From assembly GCF_008124835.1 (NCBI RefSeq), contig NZ_VNHW01000001.1, positions 534,563 through 598,562 on the forward strand: a DNA stretch of 64,000 bases. The letters are read 5' to 3'. This DNA comes from Blastococcus xanthinilyticus (GTDB lineage: Bacteria > Actinomycetota > Actinomycetes > Mycobacteriales > Geodermatophilaceae). The position numbers and the translations under genes were made by a program. The notes beneath the pieces are model-generated. The model was given only the letters and a program-made list of their open reading frames with translations, did no database searches and was not told the origin of the DNA. Below are positions 14,938 to 27,497 of this stretch, piece by piece. The first letter of the stretch is position 1. Each line of letters starts with the position of its first letter.

Positions 14938-16803
14938 GTGCCACTCCTTCGTACGTCCGGCAAGGGTCTCGCCGACTTCGCGCGAGCCGGCCGCATCGGC
15001 TCCACACTGGCCACCCAGATGGCACACCGGATGAGCCGCTCGCCGTCTGCCGCCGAGGTTCGCTCCTGGGACGCCAGCCTCGCCGCGCTCGCCGCCGATC
15101 TCGAGCAGGCCGGCCTCCACGGTGTCGAAGTGCTTGCCGAGTACCAGCTGCCGCTGTCCAGCAAGCGCATCGACGTCGTCCTGGCCGGCGAGCACCCCCG
15201 CCGCGGTGGCCCCTCGTACGTCGTCGTCGAGCTGAAGCAGTGGACGAAGGCCTCGTTGTTCGAGGACGAGCCGGAACTCGTGCTCCAGCCCAGCTACGGC
15301 AACCGGCCGGTGCTGCACCCGGTGGCCCAGGTTCGCGGCTACGGCGAGTACCTGCTCGACTTCCTCGGCGTCCTCGAAGGAGCGCAGGACGTCCTCGCCG
15401 GCGCCGCCTACCTGCACAACGCCACCGACGATGGCGTCGCCGCCCTACGCGGCTACCCGCAGGACGAGCTCGGCCGCTTCTTCACCGCCCAGGACCGCGG
15501 AGACTTCCACGCCTTCCTCCGCAGCCGCCTCTCCCCCACCAACGCGTCCGTCCACGCCGACCGACTGCTGCGGTCCTCCGTCGCTCCCAGCAAGCAGCTG
15601 CTCGCGGTCGCCGCCGAGGAGCTGCGTACCCGGGAGCAGTTCGTGCTCCTCGACGAGCAGCGCGTCGCCTTCGACCTGGTGCTACACGAGGTGGAGAAGG
15701 CCCGCAGGGGCGACCACAAGAGCGTCGTCATCGTCTCCGGCGGGCCCGGGAGCGGTAAGAGCGTCATCGCGCTGTCCCTTCTCGGTGAACTCGGGCGCCG
15801 CGGAATCCGCGCCGCGCACGCCACCGGGTCCCGGTCATTCACCCAGACACTGCGTCGGGTGGCCGGCCATCGCGCGCCTCGCACGGCCGCGCTGTTCCGC
15901 TACTTCAACCAGTTCATGGACGCCGACCGCAACGGCCTCGACGTCCTCATCGCTGACGAGGCGCACCGACTGCGCGAGACGTCGGCCAACCGGTGGACCA
16001 AGACCGAGCACCGCACCGGCAAGCGTCAGATCGACGAACTGATCGACGCCGCACGGGTGCCGGTCTTCCTGCTCGACCAGAACCAGGTCGTGCGCCCGGG
16101 CGAGATGGGCACCGTCGAGGACATCGAGAAGCACGCCCGCGGACGCGGCCTCGACGTCCACCAGATCGACCTATCGACCCAGTACCGCAGTGGCGGCAGC
16201 GGCCAGTACATCGAGTGGGTCGAGCGGCTCCTCGGCCTGACACCCGGCGGCCCGGCCTCCTGGACCGGTGACGAACGGTTCGAGGTCCGCACGGCACCCT
16301 CACCGTCCGCCATGGAGACCCTGCTGGCCGAGAAGCTCGCCGATCACCAGAACGCACGTATGGCGGCGGGCTACTGCTGGACCTGGAGCGACCCCCGCGC
16401 CGACGGCTCACTCGTGCCCGACGTACGGATCGGCGACTGGTCGCGCCCGTGGAACCTCAAGGGCGATCGCTCCGTCGGCGGTGCGCCACCCGCCGCACTG
16501 TGGGCCAGCGACGACCGCGGCTTCGGCCAGGTCGGGTGCGTCTACACCGCGCAGGGGTTCGAGTACGAGTGGAACGGTGTCCTGATCGGCCCCGACCTGG
16601 TGTGGCGCGGCGACCGGTGGGTCGCCGTCCGTAGCGCCAACCGCGACCCCGACTTCCGCAACACCAAGAAGGTCAGCGACGCCGACTTCGACCTGCTGGT
16701 GCGCAACGTCTACAAGGTGCTACTCACCCGCGGGCTGCGCGGCGTGTACCTGCATTCAACTGATCCGGAGACGCAGCGGTTTCTGGAGCGCCTCGTCGGC
16801 TGA
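14938..16803 (+). CDS. DUF2075 nuclease-helicase (PD-(D/E)XK plus Schlafen-group-3-like helicase)
   Basis: The protein is 621 aa. The N-terminal part looks like a PD-(D/E)XK nuclease (Asp79 in SKRIDVVLAG, Glu98-x-Lys100 in VVVELKQW). It is followed by a superfamily-1-like motor: P-loop GGPGSGKS at 268-275, DEAHR at 340-344, QYRSGGSGQYI, the late motif YTAQGFEYEWNGV and VLLTRGLRGVYLH. This layout is that of DUF2075 proteins, common in defence islands and related to the Schlafen helicase group. GTG 14938 (VPLLRTSGKG) is preferred because homologues as I recall them begin just before such a segment and GGGGACAGG precedes it; GTG 14917 is possible. A terminator hairpin follows 48 bases after the stop. 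Confidence 0.85.
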   Translation: MPLLRTSGKGLADFARAGRIGSTLATQMAHRMSRSPSAAEVRSWDASLAALAADLEQAGLHGVEVLAEYQLPLSSKRIDVVLAGEHPRRGGPSYVVVELKQWTKASLFEDEPELVLQPSYGNRPVLHPVAQVRGYGEYLLDFLGVLEGAQDVLAGAAYLHNATDDGVAALRGYPQDELGRFFTAQDRGDFHAFLRSRLSPTNASVHADRLLRSSVAPSKQLLAVAAEELRTREQFVLLDEQRVAFDLVLHEVEKARRGDHKSVVIVSGGPGSGKSVIALSLLGELGRRGIRAAHATGSRSFTQTLRRVAGHRAPRTAALFRYFNQFMDADRNGLDVLIADEAHRLRETSANRWTKTEHRTGKRQIDELIDAARVPVFLLDQNQVVRPGEMGTVEDIEKHARGRGLDVHQIDLSTQYRSGGSGQYIEWVERLLGLTPGGPASWTGDERFEVRTAPSPSAMETLLAEKLADHQNARMAAGYCWTWSDPRADGSLVPDVRIGDWSRPWNLKGDRSVGGAPPAALWASDDRGFGQVGCVYTAQGFEYEWNGVLIGPDLVWRGDRWVAVRSANRDPDFRNTKKVSDADFDLLVRNVYKVLLTRGLRGVYLHSTDPETQRFLERLVG

Positions 16804-16850
16804 CACAGTCGGCCGCGCTTGTCCTCAGCACGAGGCCACATGAGGACATG

Positions 16851-16893
16851 CATCGGCCCGGCGCTCGTTCACTGAACGACCTCCGGGCCGATG
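16851..16893. terminator. Bidirectional terminator hairpin between convergent genes
   Basis: CATCGGCCCGG (16851-16861) and CCGGGCCGATG (16883-16893) form a perfect 11-bp stem. The 21-base loop itself contains CGTTC-act-GAACG, giving a second inner hairpin. It lies between the ends of the convergent DUF2075 and excalibur genes. There is no long T tract, as usual in GC-rich actinobacteria. Confidence 0.7.
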
Positions 16894-16915
16894 GAGCAAA
16901 CGCCTGGTCTACCGG

Positions 16916-17488
16916 CTACTCGCAGCCGACGCCGTCCCCATCCCGGTCGAGGTGACCGGCGTAGCCCGGGTCTCCCGTGCGCACCGGAGCTGCACCGGCG
17001 GCTCGCGCGGCGTCACAGTTCTTGTAGTAAGTACTCGTTGCCTGCGGCGCCGGTGCTACCGGCGCGGGTGCGGGCGCCGTCGACCGCGGGGCAGCCTGGG
17101 GAGCGGGCGCGGCCGGGACAGCCGCCGACTCACGGGCCACCAGGGCGCGCTCCCGCTCATCGAGCTGCGTGGTGCGCTGGGCCAACTCGGCCGCCTGTGC
17201 GGCGAGGCGCGACTCACCCTCGGCCGTGGCCTGCCGGATCCTGTTCTCGGCGTCCGCGACTTCGGCCTCGAGGTCGGCCGCCTCCTCCTGGGTGTCCGTC
17301 AGCTCGCTCTTGAGCGTCATGTACGCGGGAGAGGCCTGGACATCGGTGTCCTTGCCGGCACCCCCAACACCGACGCCGATCAGGAAGGCCAGGAGCGGGA
17401 TCGCCCACTTCAGCCAACGCTTCGGGCTCTTGCCGGACTCGGCCGGCACAGCAGCGGAAGCACCAGACAGGACAGCGGTATCAGACAC
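16916..17488 (-). CDS. Membrane-anchored excalibur calcium-binding domain protein
   Basis: The protein is 190 aa. One transmembrane helix (about 27-44, WAIPLLAFLIGVGVGG) is followed by an extracytoplasmic Glu/Ala-rich coiled coil (about 58-115), a Pro/Ala linker (125-150) and a C-terminal excalibur domain (YYKNCDAARAAG...GYAGHLDRDGDGVGCE). The DRDGDGVGCE loop is a calcium-binding DxDxDG motif bracketed by two Cys. Such proteins sit at the outer face of the membrane in Gram-positive bacteria. GTG 17488 is the start, with GGAG 7 bases before it. It is monocistronic and convergent with the defence island, so it may be the first chromosomal gene outside it. Confidence 0.88.
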   Translation of the reverse strand: MSDTAVLSGASAAVPAESGKSPKRWLKWAIPLLAFLIGVGVGGAGKDTDVQASPAYMTLKSELTDTQEEAADLEAEVADAENRIRQATAEGESRLAAQAAELAQRTTQLDERERALVARESAAVPAAPAPQAAPRSTAPAPAPVAPAPQATSTYYKNCDAARAAGAAPVRTGDPGYAGHLDRDGDGVGCE

Positions 17489-17892
17489 GATCGTTCTCCA
17501 TTCCCCGTAGTGGCACGGGACGGTATCGCTACCTCTGCCGAGCCGGTGGGGAAAGGGAGCACGCTGCTTCCTGGGTGATCGCTGTTACGAACGAGGCGCA
17601 GAAATGCGCAAGGTCCCGCATGACGAGCATTCGGAAGCCGAGTAGCGACGAGTTCCGCCGCCAGCACCACAGGTCAGCCACCGAGGTTGCAGCGCCGGGC
17701 AACCGACAGCCCGGCGCGTGAGCGTCGCGGTGGCGACGCCGTCGACCCCGCGCTCGTGGTCGCCGCCGCCGTGGCGTACACGGTCTCCGCCCGCGCCACG
17801 GCAGCACGCGAGGTCCAGACGAACGCCCCCCTGGAGCTCGCCGCGCCCTGAGGCGGTTTCGCTCCCCTGCGCACCAGGGCAGTGCCACACCC
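17489..17892. other. 404-base gene-free stretch at the right flank of the defence island
   Basis: It holds the upstream region of the excalibur gene (left end) and of the phytoene-dehydrogenase-like gene (right end). Inside, GCGCCGGGC (17692-17700) and GCCCGGCGC (17709-17717) make a perfect 9-bp hairpin with an 8-base loop. From about 17719 to the TGA at 17849-17851 the plus strand has an open frame with nearly all G/C third positions (segment VVAAAVAYTVSARATA, ending LELAAP), but no start codon is evident. That segment may be the 3' remnant of a lost gene. No tRNA or attachment site was seen. Confidence 0.4.
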
Positions 17893-19530
17893 ATGGCCGC
17901 ACATGACGTCGTGATCATCGGCAGCGGGATCAACTCCCTCGTCGCCGGCGCCACCCTCGCCAAGGCCGGCCGGGACGTCGGCATCTACGAGCGCGCACCC
18001 CGCCTGGGTGGCGCGATCCGCACCGAGGCCGACACCCCGGCGCCCGGCTTCACCACCGACCTCTTCTCCTGCTGGCACCCGCTGTTCGTCGGCGGCCCCG
18101 CCTACCCCTCGCTCGCCGACGACCTCGCCGCCCGCGGCGTCGTCTACCGCAACACCGACCTCCCCGCCGCCGCCGCGCTGCGCGACGGGTCGACGGCGGT
18201 GCTCTCCACCGACGCCGACGTCACCGCCGCCGACTTCGACCGGCTCTCCCCCGGCGACGGCGAGGCCTGGCGCACCTTCCTCGAGGAGTTCGGCAGCAGG
18301 GCCGGCATCGCGTTCGGCGCGCTGGGCACCGAGCTGCTGTCGCTGGACGGGCTGAAGCTCGCCGGCCAGGCCTTCCGGCAGCTCGGCCCCCGCGGGCTGC
18401 AGCAGTTCGGCGCCGAGGGGCTGGAGTCCGCCCGCAGCTGGCTGTCGGGCACGTTCACCTCCCCCACCGTGCACGGCCTGCTCTCCCCGTGGGTCGGGCA
18501 CGAGGGGCTGGGGCCGGACGACGCGTTCAGCGGCTTCATCAACAAGGTGATCGCGCTGGCGCTGGCCCAGGGCGGCTGCCCGGTGCCCGAGGGCGGCGGC
18601 GTGCGGCTCGTCGAGGCGCTGGCCGGCATCGTCACCGACGCCAGCGGCACCACCCGCACCGATGCCGACGTCGTCGCCGTCGAGACCTCCGGCGGGCGGG
18701 CCACCGGCGTCCGGCTGGCCGACGGCGAGGTGGTCACCGCCCGCGAGGCGGTGCTGGCCAGCGTCACCCCGCAGCAGCTGTACCTGGACCTGCTCGACGG
18801 CGTCGCGACGGTGCCCGACCGGGTGCGGCAGGCGGCCCGCGGCTACCGCTACGGCCGCGGCGACATGCAGATCCACCTGGCGCTCTCCGAGCCACCTCGC
18901 TGGGCCGAGGACCACGACCGGATGTCCCAGGCGGCGATCGTGCACGTCAGCGACGGGCTGGACGGCGTCAGCCGCGCGGTCAACGAGGCCCAGCGGCACC
19001 TGCTGCCGGTGCACCCGACGATCGTCGCGGGGCAGCCCGCGGCGCTGGACCCCACCCGGGTGCCGGACGGCGCCGGGGTGCTCTGGCTGCAGCTGCAGGA
19101 GACCCCGGGCCGACCGCAGGGGGACGCCGCCGGGAGCATCGACGTCGGCGACGGCACCTGGACCGAGGATCTCCGCGAGCGGTACGCCGACCGGGTGGTG
19201 CACGAGCTCTCCCGGCACGTGACCAACCTGGACTCCGCGCTGACCGCGCGCCGGGTGCTCTCCCCGGCCGACCTGCAGTCCTGGAACCGCAACCTGGTCG
19301 GCGGCGACCCCTACGCCGGCGCCTGCACCATCGACCAGTTCCTGCTCTGGCGGCCCACCCCGCAGACCCGCGGGCACCGCACCGCCGTCGACGGGCTGTG
19401 GCACATCGGCGCCTCCACCCACCCCGGCCCCGGCCTGGGCGGGGCGAGCGGGCTGCTGGCCGCGCAGCAGGTGATCCGGGCGGCGCAGCCCGGCCTGCTC
19501 GCGGCCGGCCGGCGGGCGCTGGGCGGCTGA
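17893..19530 (+). CDS. Phytoene dehydrogenase-like FAD-dependent oxidoreductase
   Basis: The protein is 545 aa. The dinucleotide-binding motif GSGINSLVAGATLAKAG lies at residues 11-27 with the acidic end of beta-2 at YERAPRLGGAIRTE, and the family C-terminal FAD motif is HIGASTHPGPGLGGASG. This matches the phytoene dehydrogenase-related (COG1233/PYROXD2-like) proteins of actinobacteria rather than a dedicated carotenoid desaturase. No crtB, crtE or other carotenoid genes flank it, so the substrate is unknown. It begins ATG 17893 and stands alone, convergent with a small secreted protein. Confidence 0.85.
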   Translation: MAAHDVVIIGSGINSLVAGATLAKAGRDVGIYERAPRLGGAIRTEADTPAPGFTTDLFSCWHPLFVGGPAYPSLADDLAARGVVYRNTDLPAAAALRDGSTAVLSTDADVTAADFDRLSPGDGEAWRTFLEEFGSRAGIAFGALGTELLSLDGLKLAGQAFRQLGPRGLQQFGAEGLESARSWLSGTFTSPTVHGLLSPWVGHEGLGPDDAFSGFINKVIALALAQGGCPVPEGGGVRLVEALAGIVTDASGTTRTDADVVAVETSGGRATGVRLADGEVVTAREAVLASVTPQQLYLDLLDGVATVPDRVRQAARGYRYGRGDMQIHLALSEPPRWAEDHDRMSQAAIVHVSDGLDGVSRAVNEAQRHLLPVHPTIVAGQPAALDPTRVPDGAGVLWLQLQETPGRPQGDAAGSIDVGDGTWTEDLRERYADRVVHELSRHVTNLDSALTARRVLSPADLQSWNRNLVGGDPYAGACTIDQFLLWRPTPQTRGHRTAVDGLWHIGASTHPGPGLGGASGLLAAQQVIRAAQPGLLAAGRRALGG

Positions 19531-19554
19531 GCGGCGGCCCCGACGACGGCGACC

Positions 19555-20037
19555 TCAGGCCCGCACGGAGCCCCGGTACGTGCCGCCCGCGCCGGCGCTC
19601 GCCTCGACCCGCAGCAGCCCGTGCGCGTCGCCGTGCAGCGCCATCAGCCCGCGCACCTGCCCGCCGGCCCGCGTGACGCCGCTGTAGACCAGCCGCGCGC
19701 CGGCCTCCTCCCCCGCCACGGTGCCGGTGAACGTCCCGGTGAAGAGGAAGGCGTCGGCGTAGGTGCCGGGCGGAACGGCGAACGCGACGTCGCACGCCGC
19801 ATCGACGGCGACCCGGATCGTGCCGGGGGCCGTCCCCTCGAGCGTGCCCGCGAAGCCGAGGGTGACCGGAAGGGTCGCCAGGCACCGGCCGCCCGGCAGC
19901 GGCTGGAGCGCCGGTGCCCCGGTGACGGCGACCGTGAACGTCCCGTCCGCGGCGACCCGGGCGGACGCGGCGGCCGGAGTGGCCCCGACCCCGACGAGCC
20001 CGGCACAGAGCAGCACGGCGAGCAGCAACCTGCGCAT
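19555..20037 (-). CDS. Small secreted protein of unknown function
   Basis: The protein is 160 aa. A clear Sec signal peptide is present (MRRLLLAVLLCAGLVGVGATPAAASA, cleavage likely after AAA/ASA near residue 25). The mature part is Gly/Ala/Thr-rich and probably all-beta, with two Cys (LPGGRCLATLP and AACDVAF) that could form a disulfide. It shows distant resemblance to secreted single-domain beta-barrel proteins, but I do not recognise a family. It is convergent with the oxidoreductase on its left and divergent from the tautomerase on its right. Confidence 0.7.
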   Translation of the reverse strand: MRRLLLAVLLCAGLVGVGATPAAASARVAADGTFTVAVTGAPALQPLPGGRCLATLPVTLGFAGTLEGTAPGTIRVAVDAACDVAFAVPPGTYADAFLFTGTFTGTVAGEEAGARLVYSGVTRAGGQVRGLMALHGDAHGLLRVEASAGAGGTYRGSVRA

Positions 20038-20135
20038 GGCGGAACGGTAGGAGCGGTTCGCTCCGCACCCCAGGGGCCTTGGACCCGCCGGTGTCCGCCG
20101 GGCCCTTCCGGCGGACGGCTGCTAGGCATACCGGC

Positions 20136-20342
20136 ATGCCCTTCATCCAGATCACCATGATCGCCGGCCGCACCGAGCAGCAGAAGCGCGACCTGCTCGC
20201 CGCCGTCAGCCAGGCCACCACCGACAGCATCGGTGCGCCGCCGGAGACGGTCCGGGCGTGGATCGTCGAGGTGCCGCCGACCGAGATCTCGGTCGCCGGC
20301 GAGACCGTCGCCGACCGTCGCGCGAAGGCCGACCAGGGCTGA
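20136..20342 (+). CDS. 4-oxalocrotonate tautomerase family protein
   Basis: The protein is 68 aa, the standard length for the family. After Met removal Pro1 becomes the catalytic base (MPFIQITMIAGRTEQQKRDL), and the rest (AVSQATTDSIGAPPETVRAWIVEVPP) follows the beta-alpha-beta pattern of 4-OT-like enzymes. These are small hexamers that isomerise enol/keto acids, often in aromatic degradation. The ATG at 20136 is chosen so that the essential Pro is residue 2; the longer frame from 20079 is not credible. No aromatic-pathway gene is adjacent, so the substrate is open. Confidence 0.9.
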   Translation: MPFIQITMIAGRTEQQKRDLLAAVSQATTDSIGAPPETVRAWIVEVPPTEISVAGETVADRRAKADQG

Positions 20343-20412
20343 GCCGCGGCGGGCTGCCCGCATCCGCCCGACGACGTACCGTTCCCAGTGACCGTCGTCA
20401 CACGGGGGCGCC

Positions 20413-24930
<4,518 letters not shown>

Positions 24931-24947
24931 GCGGCACCCGGCGCGGC

Positions 24948-25175
24948 TCAGCTCCCGGTGCGCAGGGCGGCGAGGCCCGGCCAGTCGGCCCCCGGCCGGA
25001 ACGTCCCGCGGCGCAGCGGCGCGGGCCGGGGCACCTCGACCGGAGCGGGCACGACGCGCAGCGCGGTCCGCACCGGGCGGCGGGGCAGGGTGTCCCGGCA
25101 CCAGCGCTCGCAGTCGGCCAGCAGGTTGCCCGTCGACATCGGACGCAAGATGGCATCGGGCGACATGCCGGACAA
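24948..25175 (-). CDS. Small hypothetical protein
   Basis: The frame encodes 75 aa from 25175, or 63 aa from the ATG at 25139, which I favour (MSTGNLLADCERWCRDTLPR). Nearly every codon ends in G or C, which in this genome marks real coding, and the two Cys are three residues apart (CERWC). The C-terminal half is Pro/Arg-rich. I do not recognise it. It is convergent with the P-type ATPase, 17 bases beyond its stop. Confidence 0.5.
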   Translation of the reverse strand: MSGMSPDAILRPMSTGNLLADCERWCRDTLPRRPVRTALRVVPAPVEVPRPAPLRRGTFRPGADWPGLAALRTGS

Positions 25176-25488
25176 CGCTGCTGAGCTCCCTGGATCGGAC
25201 CGGATGGACGCCTTCCCCAGGGCTCACGGGCGCGGACAGCAAGGCCCACGACGGCCGGGGAACGACCGTGGAACCAGTGCGCCGGGAGCCGGGGAAGCGC
25301 GCGATGCCGACCGTAGGCGACGCCCGCGCCGCGGTCCGCGAGCGGCACGCCCGCCGACCGGCCGGGGTAACGGAGAACACCGCGACCGCATCGTGATGAG
25401 CCGCCGCGTGCTCCGGTCGGCGGCTGCGGTTACCTTCCAGTGGAGTGACGCCGGTCACTCCCCCGCCGACTCTGCGACAGGCAGGCCG
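25176..25488. other. 313-base upstream region of the PHA depolymerase gene
   Basis: No gene is supported here; the depolymerase frame is open upstream but its translation is Arg/Gly-rich without homology. The right part carries the perfect inverted repeat at 25442-25461. I see no clear -35/-10 pair. Confidence 0.4.
25442..25461. promoter_or_regulatory. Perfect inverted repeat, candidate operator of the PHA depolymerase gene
   Basis: GGAGTGAC and GTCACTCC are perfect 8-base arms around GCCG, ending 27 bases before the ATG of the depolymerase gene. The size and position suit a dimeric repressor site; a transcriptional attenuator is less likely so close to the start. No regulator gene is adjacent. 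Confidence 0.45.
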
Positions 25489-26733
25489 ATGCTCTACACC
25501 GCCTACGAGATCAACCGCCGAGCCGGTGCACCCGTCGTCGCGGCGTCCGAGCTGACCGCGCGAGCACTGCACGCCCTCCCCGCCCCGTTGGCGAGGACGC
25601 CCGGCGTCCGGCACGTGCGGGCCGCCTGCGACATCCTCGCCAGGGCCCGGCCCACGCACCACCGCCCGGCGTACGACATCGACGTCGTCCCGGTCGACGG
25701 CCGGGACGCCGAGGTCGTCGAGCACCCGACGCTGCGCACGCCGTTCGCCACCCTGCTGCACTTCGCCAAGCCGTCGGCCCCGCCCCAGCCCCGGGTGCTC
25801 GTCGTCGGCCCGATGTCCGGCCACTTCACCACGCTCATCCAGCCGACGATCCGCACCCTGCTGTCCGACCACGACGTACACGTCGTCGACTGGCACAACG
25901 CCCGCGACATCCCGGCCGAGCACGGCCCCTTCGGGCTCGACGAGTACATCGAGCACGTGATGCAGGCGCTGCGCTTCCTCGGCCCGGACACCCACGTCGT
26001 CGCCGTCTGCCAGCCCGCCGTCCCGGTGCTCTCCGCCGTGGCGCTGCTCGCGGAGGCCGACGACCCCGCGCAGCCGCGCAGCGTCACGCTCATGGCCGGC
26101 CCGGTCGACACCCGCGTCAACCCGAACCGGGTCAACACCTCGGCCGCCACCAGGTCGATCTCCTGGTTCGAGCGCCGCGTCGTCGACACCGTGCCGAGGT
26201 GGTACCCCGGCCACGGGCGGCGGGTGTACCCCGGCGTCGTCCAGCTCACCGCCTTCATGTCGATGAACCCGACCCGCCACCTCACCGCCCACGCCCGGCT
26301 CTACCGCGACCTGGTGGCCGGCAACACGGCCGCGGCCGCCACCACCCGCGCCTTCTACGACGAGTACGGCGCGGTGATGGACGTCCCCGCCGAGTTCTAC
26401 CTGGAGACGGTGGCCCGCATCTTCCAGCAGCACGACTTCGCCCGCGGCCGCTTCACCTGGCGCGGCCGGCGGGTCGACCCCGGCGCCATCCGGAACACCG
26501 CGCTGCTCACCGTGGAGGGCGCGAACGACGACATCTGCTCCCCCGGCCAGACCGAGGCGGCGCACGCGCTGTGCACCGGTATCCCGGCGGAGCACAAGCG
26601 GCACCACCTGCAGGCGGGCGTGGGCCACTACGGCGTCTTCAGCGGCTCCCGCTGGGAGGCCGAGGTCCACCCCGTGCTGCGCGACTTCATCGCGTCGGCC
26701 GGCTCCGGCGAGCGGACGGCGTCGACCGGCTGA
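25489..26733 (+). CDS. phaZ: Intracellular polyhydroxyalkanoate depolymerase
   Basis: The protein is 414 aa with the intracellular PhaZ alpha/beta-hydrolase layout: N-terminal MLYTAYEINRRAGAP, oxyanion region VVGPMSGHFTTLI, DVHVVDWHNARD, nucleophile elbow VCQPAVPVLSAV with Cys instead of Ser, then Asp in NDDICSPGQT and His in GVGHYGVFSGSRW. It degrades stored PHB granules to hydroxyacid oligomers. No signal peptide is present, consistent with a cytosolic granule enzyme. The ATG at 25489 is chosen because homology starts there. A perfect inverted repeat lies just upstream and a duplicated leader/promoter follows its stop. Confidence 0.9.
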   Translation: MLYTAYEINRRAGAPVVAASELTARALHALPAPLARTPGVRHVRAACDILARARPTHHRPAYDIDVVPVDGRDAEVVEHPTLRTPFATLLHFAKPSAPPQPRVLVVGPMSGHFTTLIQPTIRTLLSDHDVHVVDWHNARDIPAEHGPFGLDEYIEHVMQALRFLGPDTHVVAVCQPAVPVLSAVALLAEADDPAQPRSVTLMAGPVDTRVNPNRVNTSAATRSISWFERRVVDTVPRWYPGHGRRVYPGVVQLTAFMSMNPTRHLTAHARLYRDLVAGNTAAAATTRAFYDEYGAVMDVPAEFYLETVARIFQQHDFARGRFTWRGRRVDPGAIRNTALLTVEGANDDICSPGQTEAAHALCTGIPAEHKRHHLQAGVGHYGVFSGSRWEAEVHPVLRDFIASAGSGERTASTG

Positions 26734-26751
26734 TCCACGGGTGGCCGCGGC

Positions 26752-26893
26752 CGTCGGACCGCGCCGCGCGCGCAGCCGTTGACACCGGACGGCAGCCGGG
26801 AACCATGACGTCCGTCGGCGACGCCGCAGGGGCGCCGCGCGCCTGTCCCCCGGAAGGGAGGGCGTCATGCACGCCCGCAGCACCACTCTGATG
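26752..26893 (+). repeat. Duplicated promoter/leader module, copy A
   Basis: About 140 bases are nearly identical to 31489-31625. The module contains a perfect TTGACA (26779-26784), a GC-rich leader, a strong ribosome binding site (GGAAGGGAGG) and the first ten codons (MHARSTT) of the gene at 26867. Here the module drives an intact gene; in copy B the gene is broken after those codons. Confidence 0.8.
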
Positions 26894-27490
26894 GCCGATC
26901 CCGACCACCTGGACGCCGGGATCACCGACGTCCGCGACTCCGTGCTGCCCGCCGTGAGCGAGATGGACGGCTGCGTCGGCCTGTCCATGCTGTGCGACCG
27001 CGACTCCGGCCGCTGCATCGTCACCACCGCCTGGGAGTCCGAGGCGGCGATGGCCGCGACCTCCGAGGCGATCCGCCGGATGCGCGAGCGCGCGGCGGAG
27101 GAGTTCGGCGCGACCGCACCCGAGGTGCGGGAGTGGGAGATCGCCGCCATGCACCGGCTGCACGCCCCGGGCGACGCCGCCTGCGCCCGGGTCACCTGGT
27201 CCCGCGTCGACCCGGCCACCATCGACCGCGTCCTCGACGTCTTCCGCACCGACCTCATCCCGCGGATGGACGAGATGCCCGGCTTCCGCAGCCTCAGCCT
27301 GCTGCTCGACCGGCAGACCGGCGACAACTCCCTCACCGCCGTCTACGCCGACCGCCGGGCCATGGAGGCCTCCCGCCAGCGGGCCATGTACATCCGCGAC
27401 GAGTTCCGCCGGCGGCTGCACATGTCGGCCACCGAGGTGGCCGAGTTCGACGTCGCCCTGCACCACCTGCGGGTGCCCGAACTGGTCTGA
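26867..27490 (+). CDS. Tandem ABM/dimeric alpha-beta barrel-like protein
   Basis: The protein is 207 aa with two repeats of a ferredoxin-like ABM/Dabb-type domain: residues 1-95 (MHARSTTLMADPDHLDAGI, VLPAVSEMDGCVGLSML, GRCIVTTAWESEAAM) and 105-200 (ACARVTWSRVDP, IPRMDEMPGFRSLSLLLD, NSLTAVYADRRAM). The pattern xGFxxxSxLxD...TxWxSxxAM is that of small monooxygenase/heme-degrading-like folds; the exact reaction is unknown. ATG 26867 has GGAAGGGAGG upstream. A homologue with the same domain pair is at 52945, and its first codons recur at 31603 as a remnant. It is convergent with the two-component genes. Confidence 0.8.
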   Translation: MHARSTTLMADPDHLDAGITDVRDSVLPAVSEMDGCVGLSMLCDRDSGRCIVTTAWESEAAMAATSEAIRRMRERAAEEFGATAPEVREWEIAAMHRLHAPGDAACARVTWSRVDPATIDRVLDVFRTDLIPRMDEMPGFRSLSLLLDRQTGDNSLTAVYADRRAMEASRQRAMYIRDEFRRRLHMSATEVAEFDVALHHLRVPELV

Positions 27491-27497
27491 CCACCGG

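Noticed and set aside
16851..17892. tRNA attachment site at the right edge of the island
   Set aside because: No T-loop, anticodon or CCA-end pattern was found, and no integrase is present.
17674..19422. Long minus-strand frame opposite the phytoene-dehydrogenase-like gene
   Set aside because: Shadow of the plus-strand gene, which has FAD motifs; the antisense product is low-complexity.
24958..25488. N-terminal extension of the PHA depolymerase
   Set aside because: The extra 177 residues are Arg/Gly-rich without homology, and family homology begins exactly at MLYTAYE.
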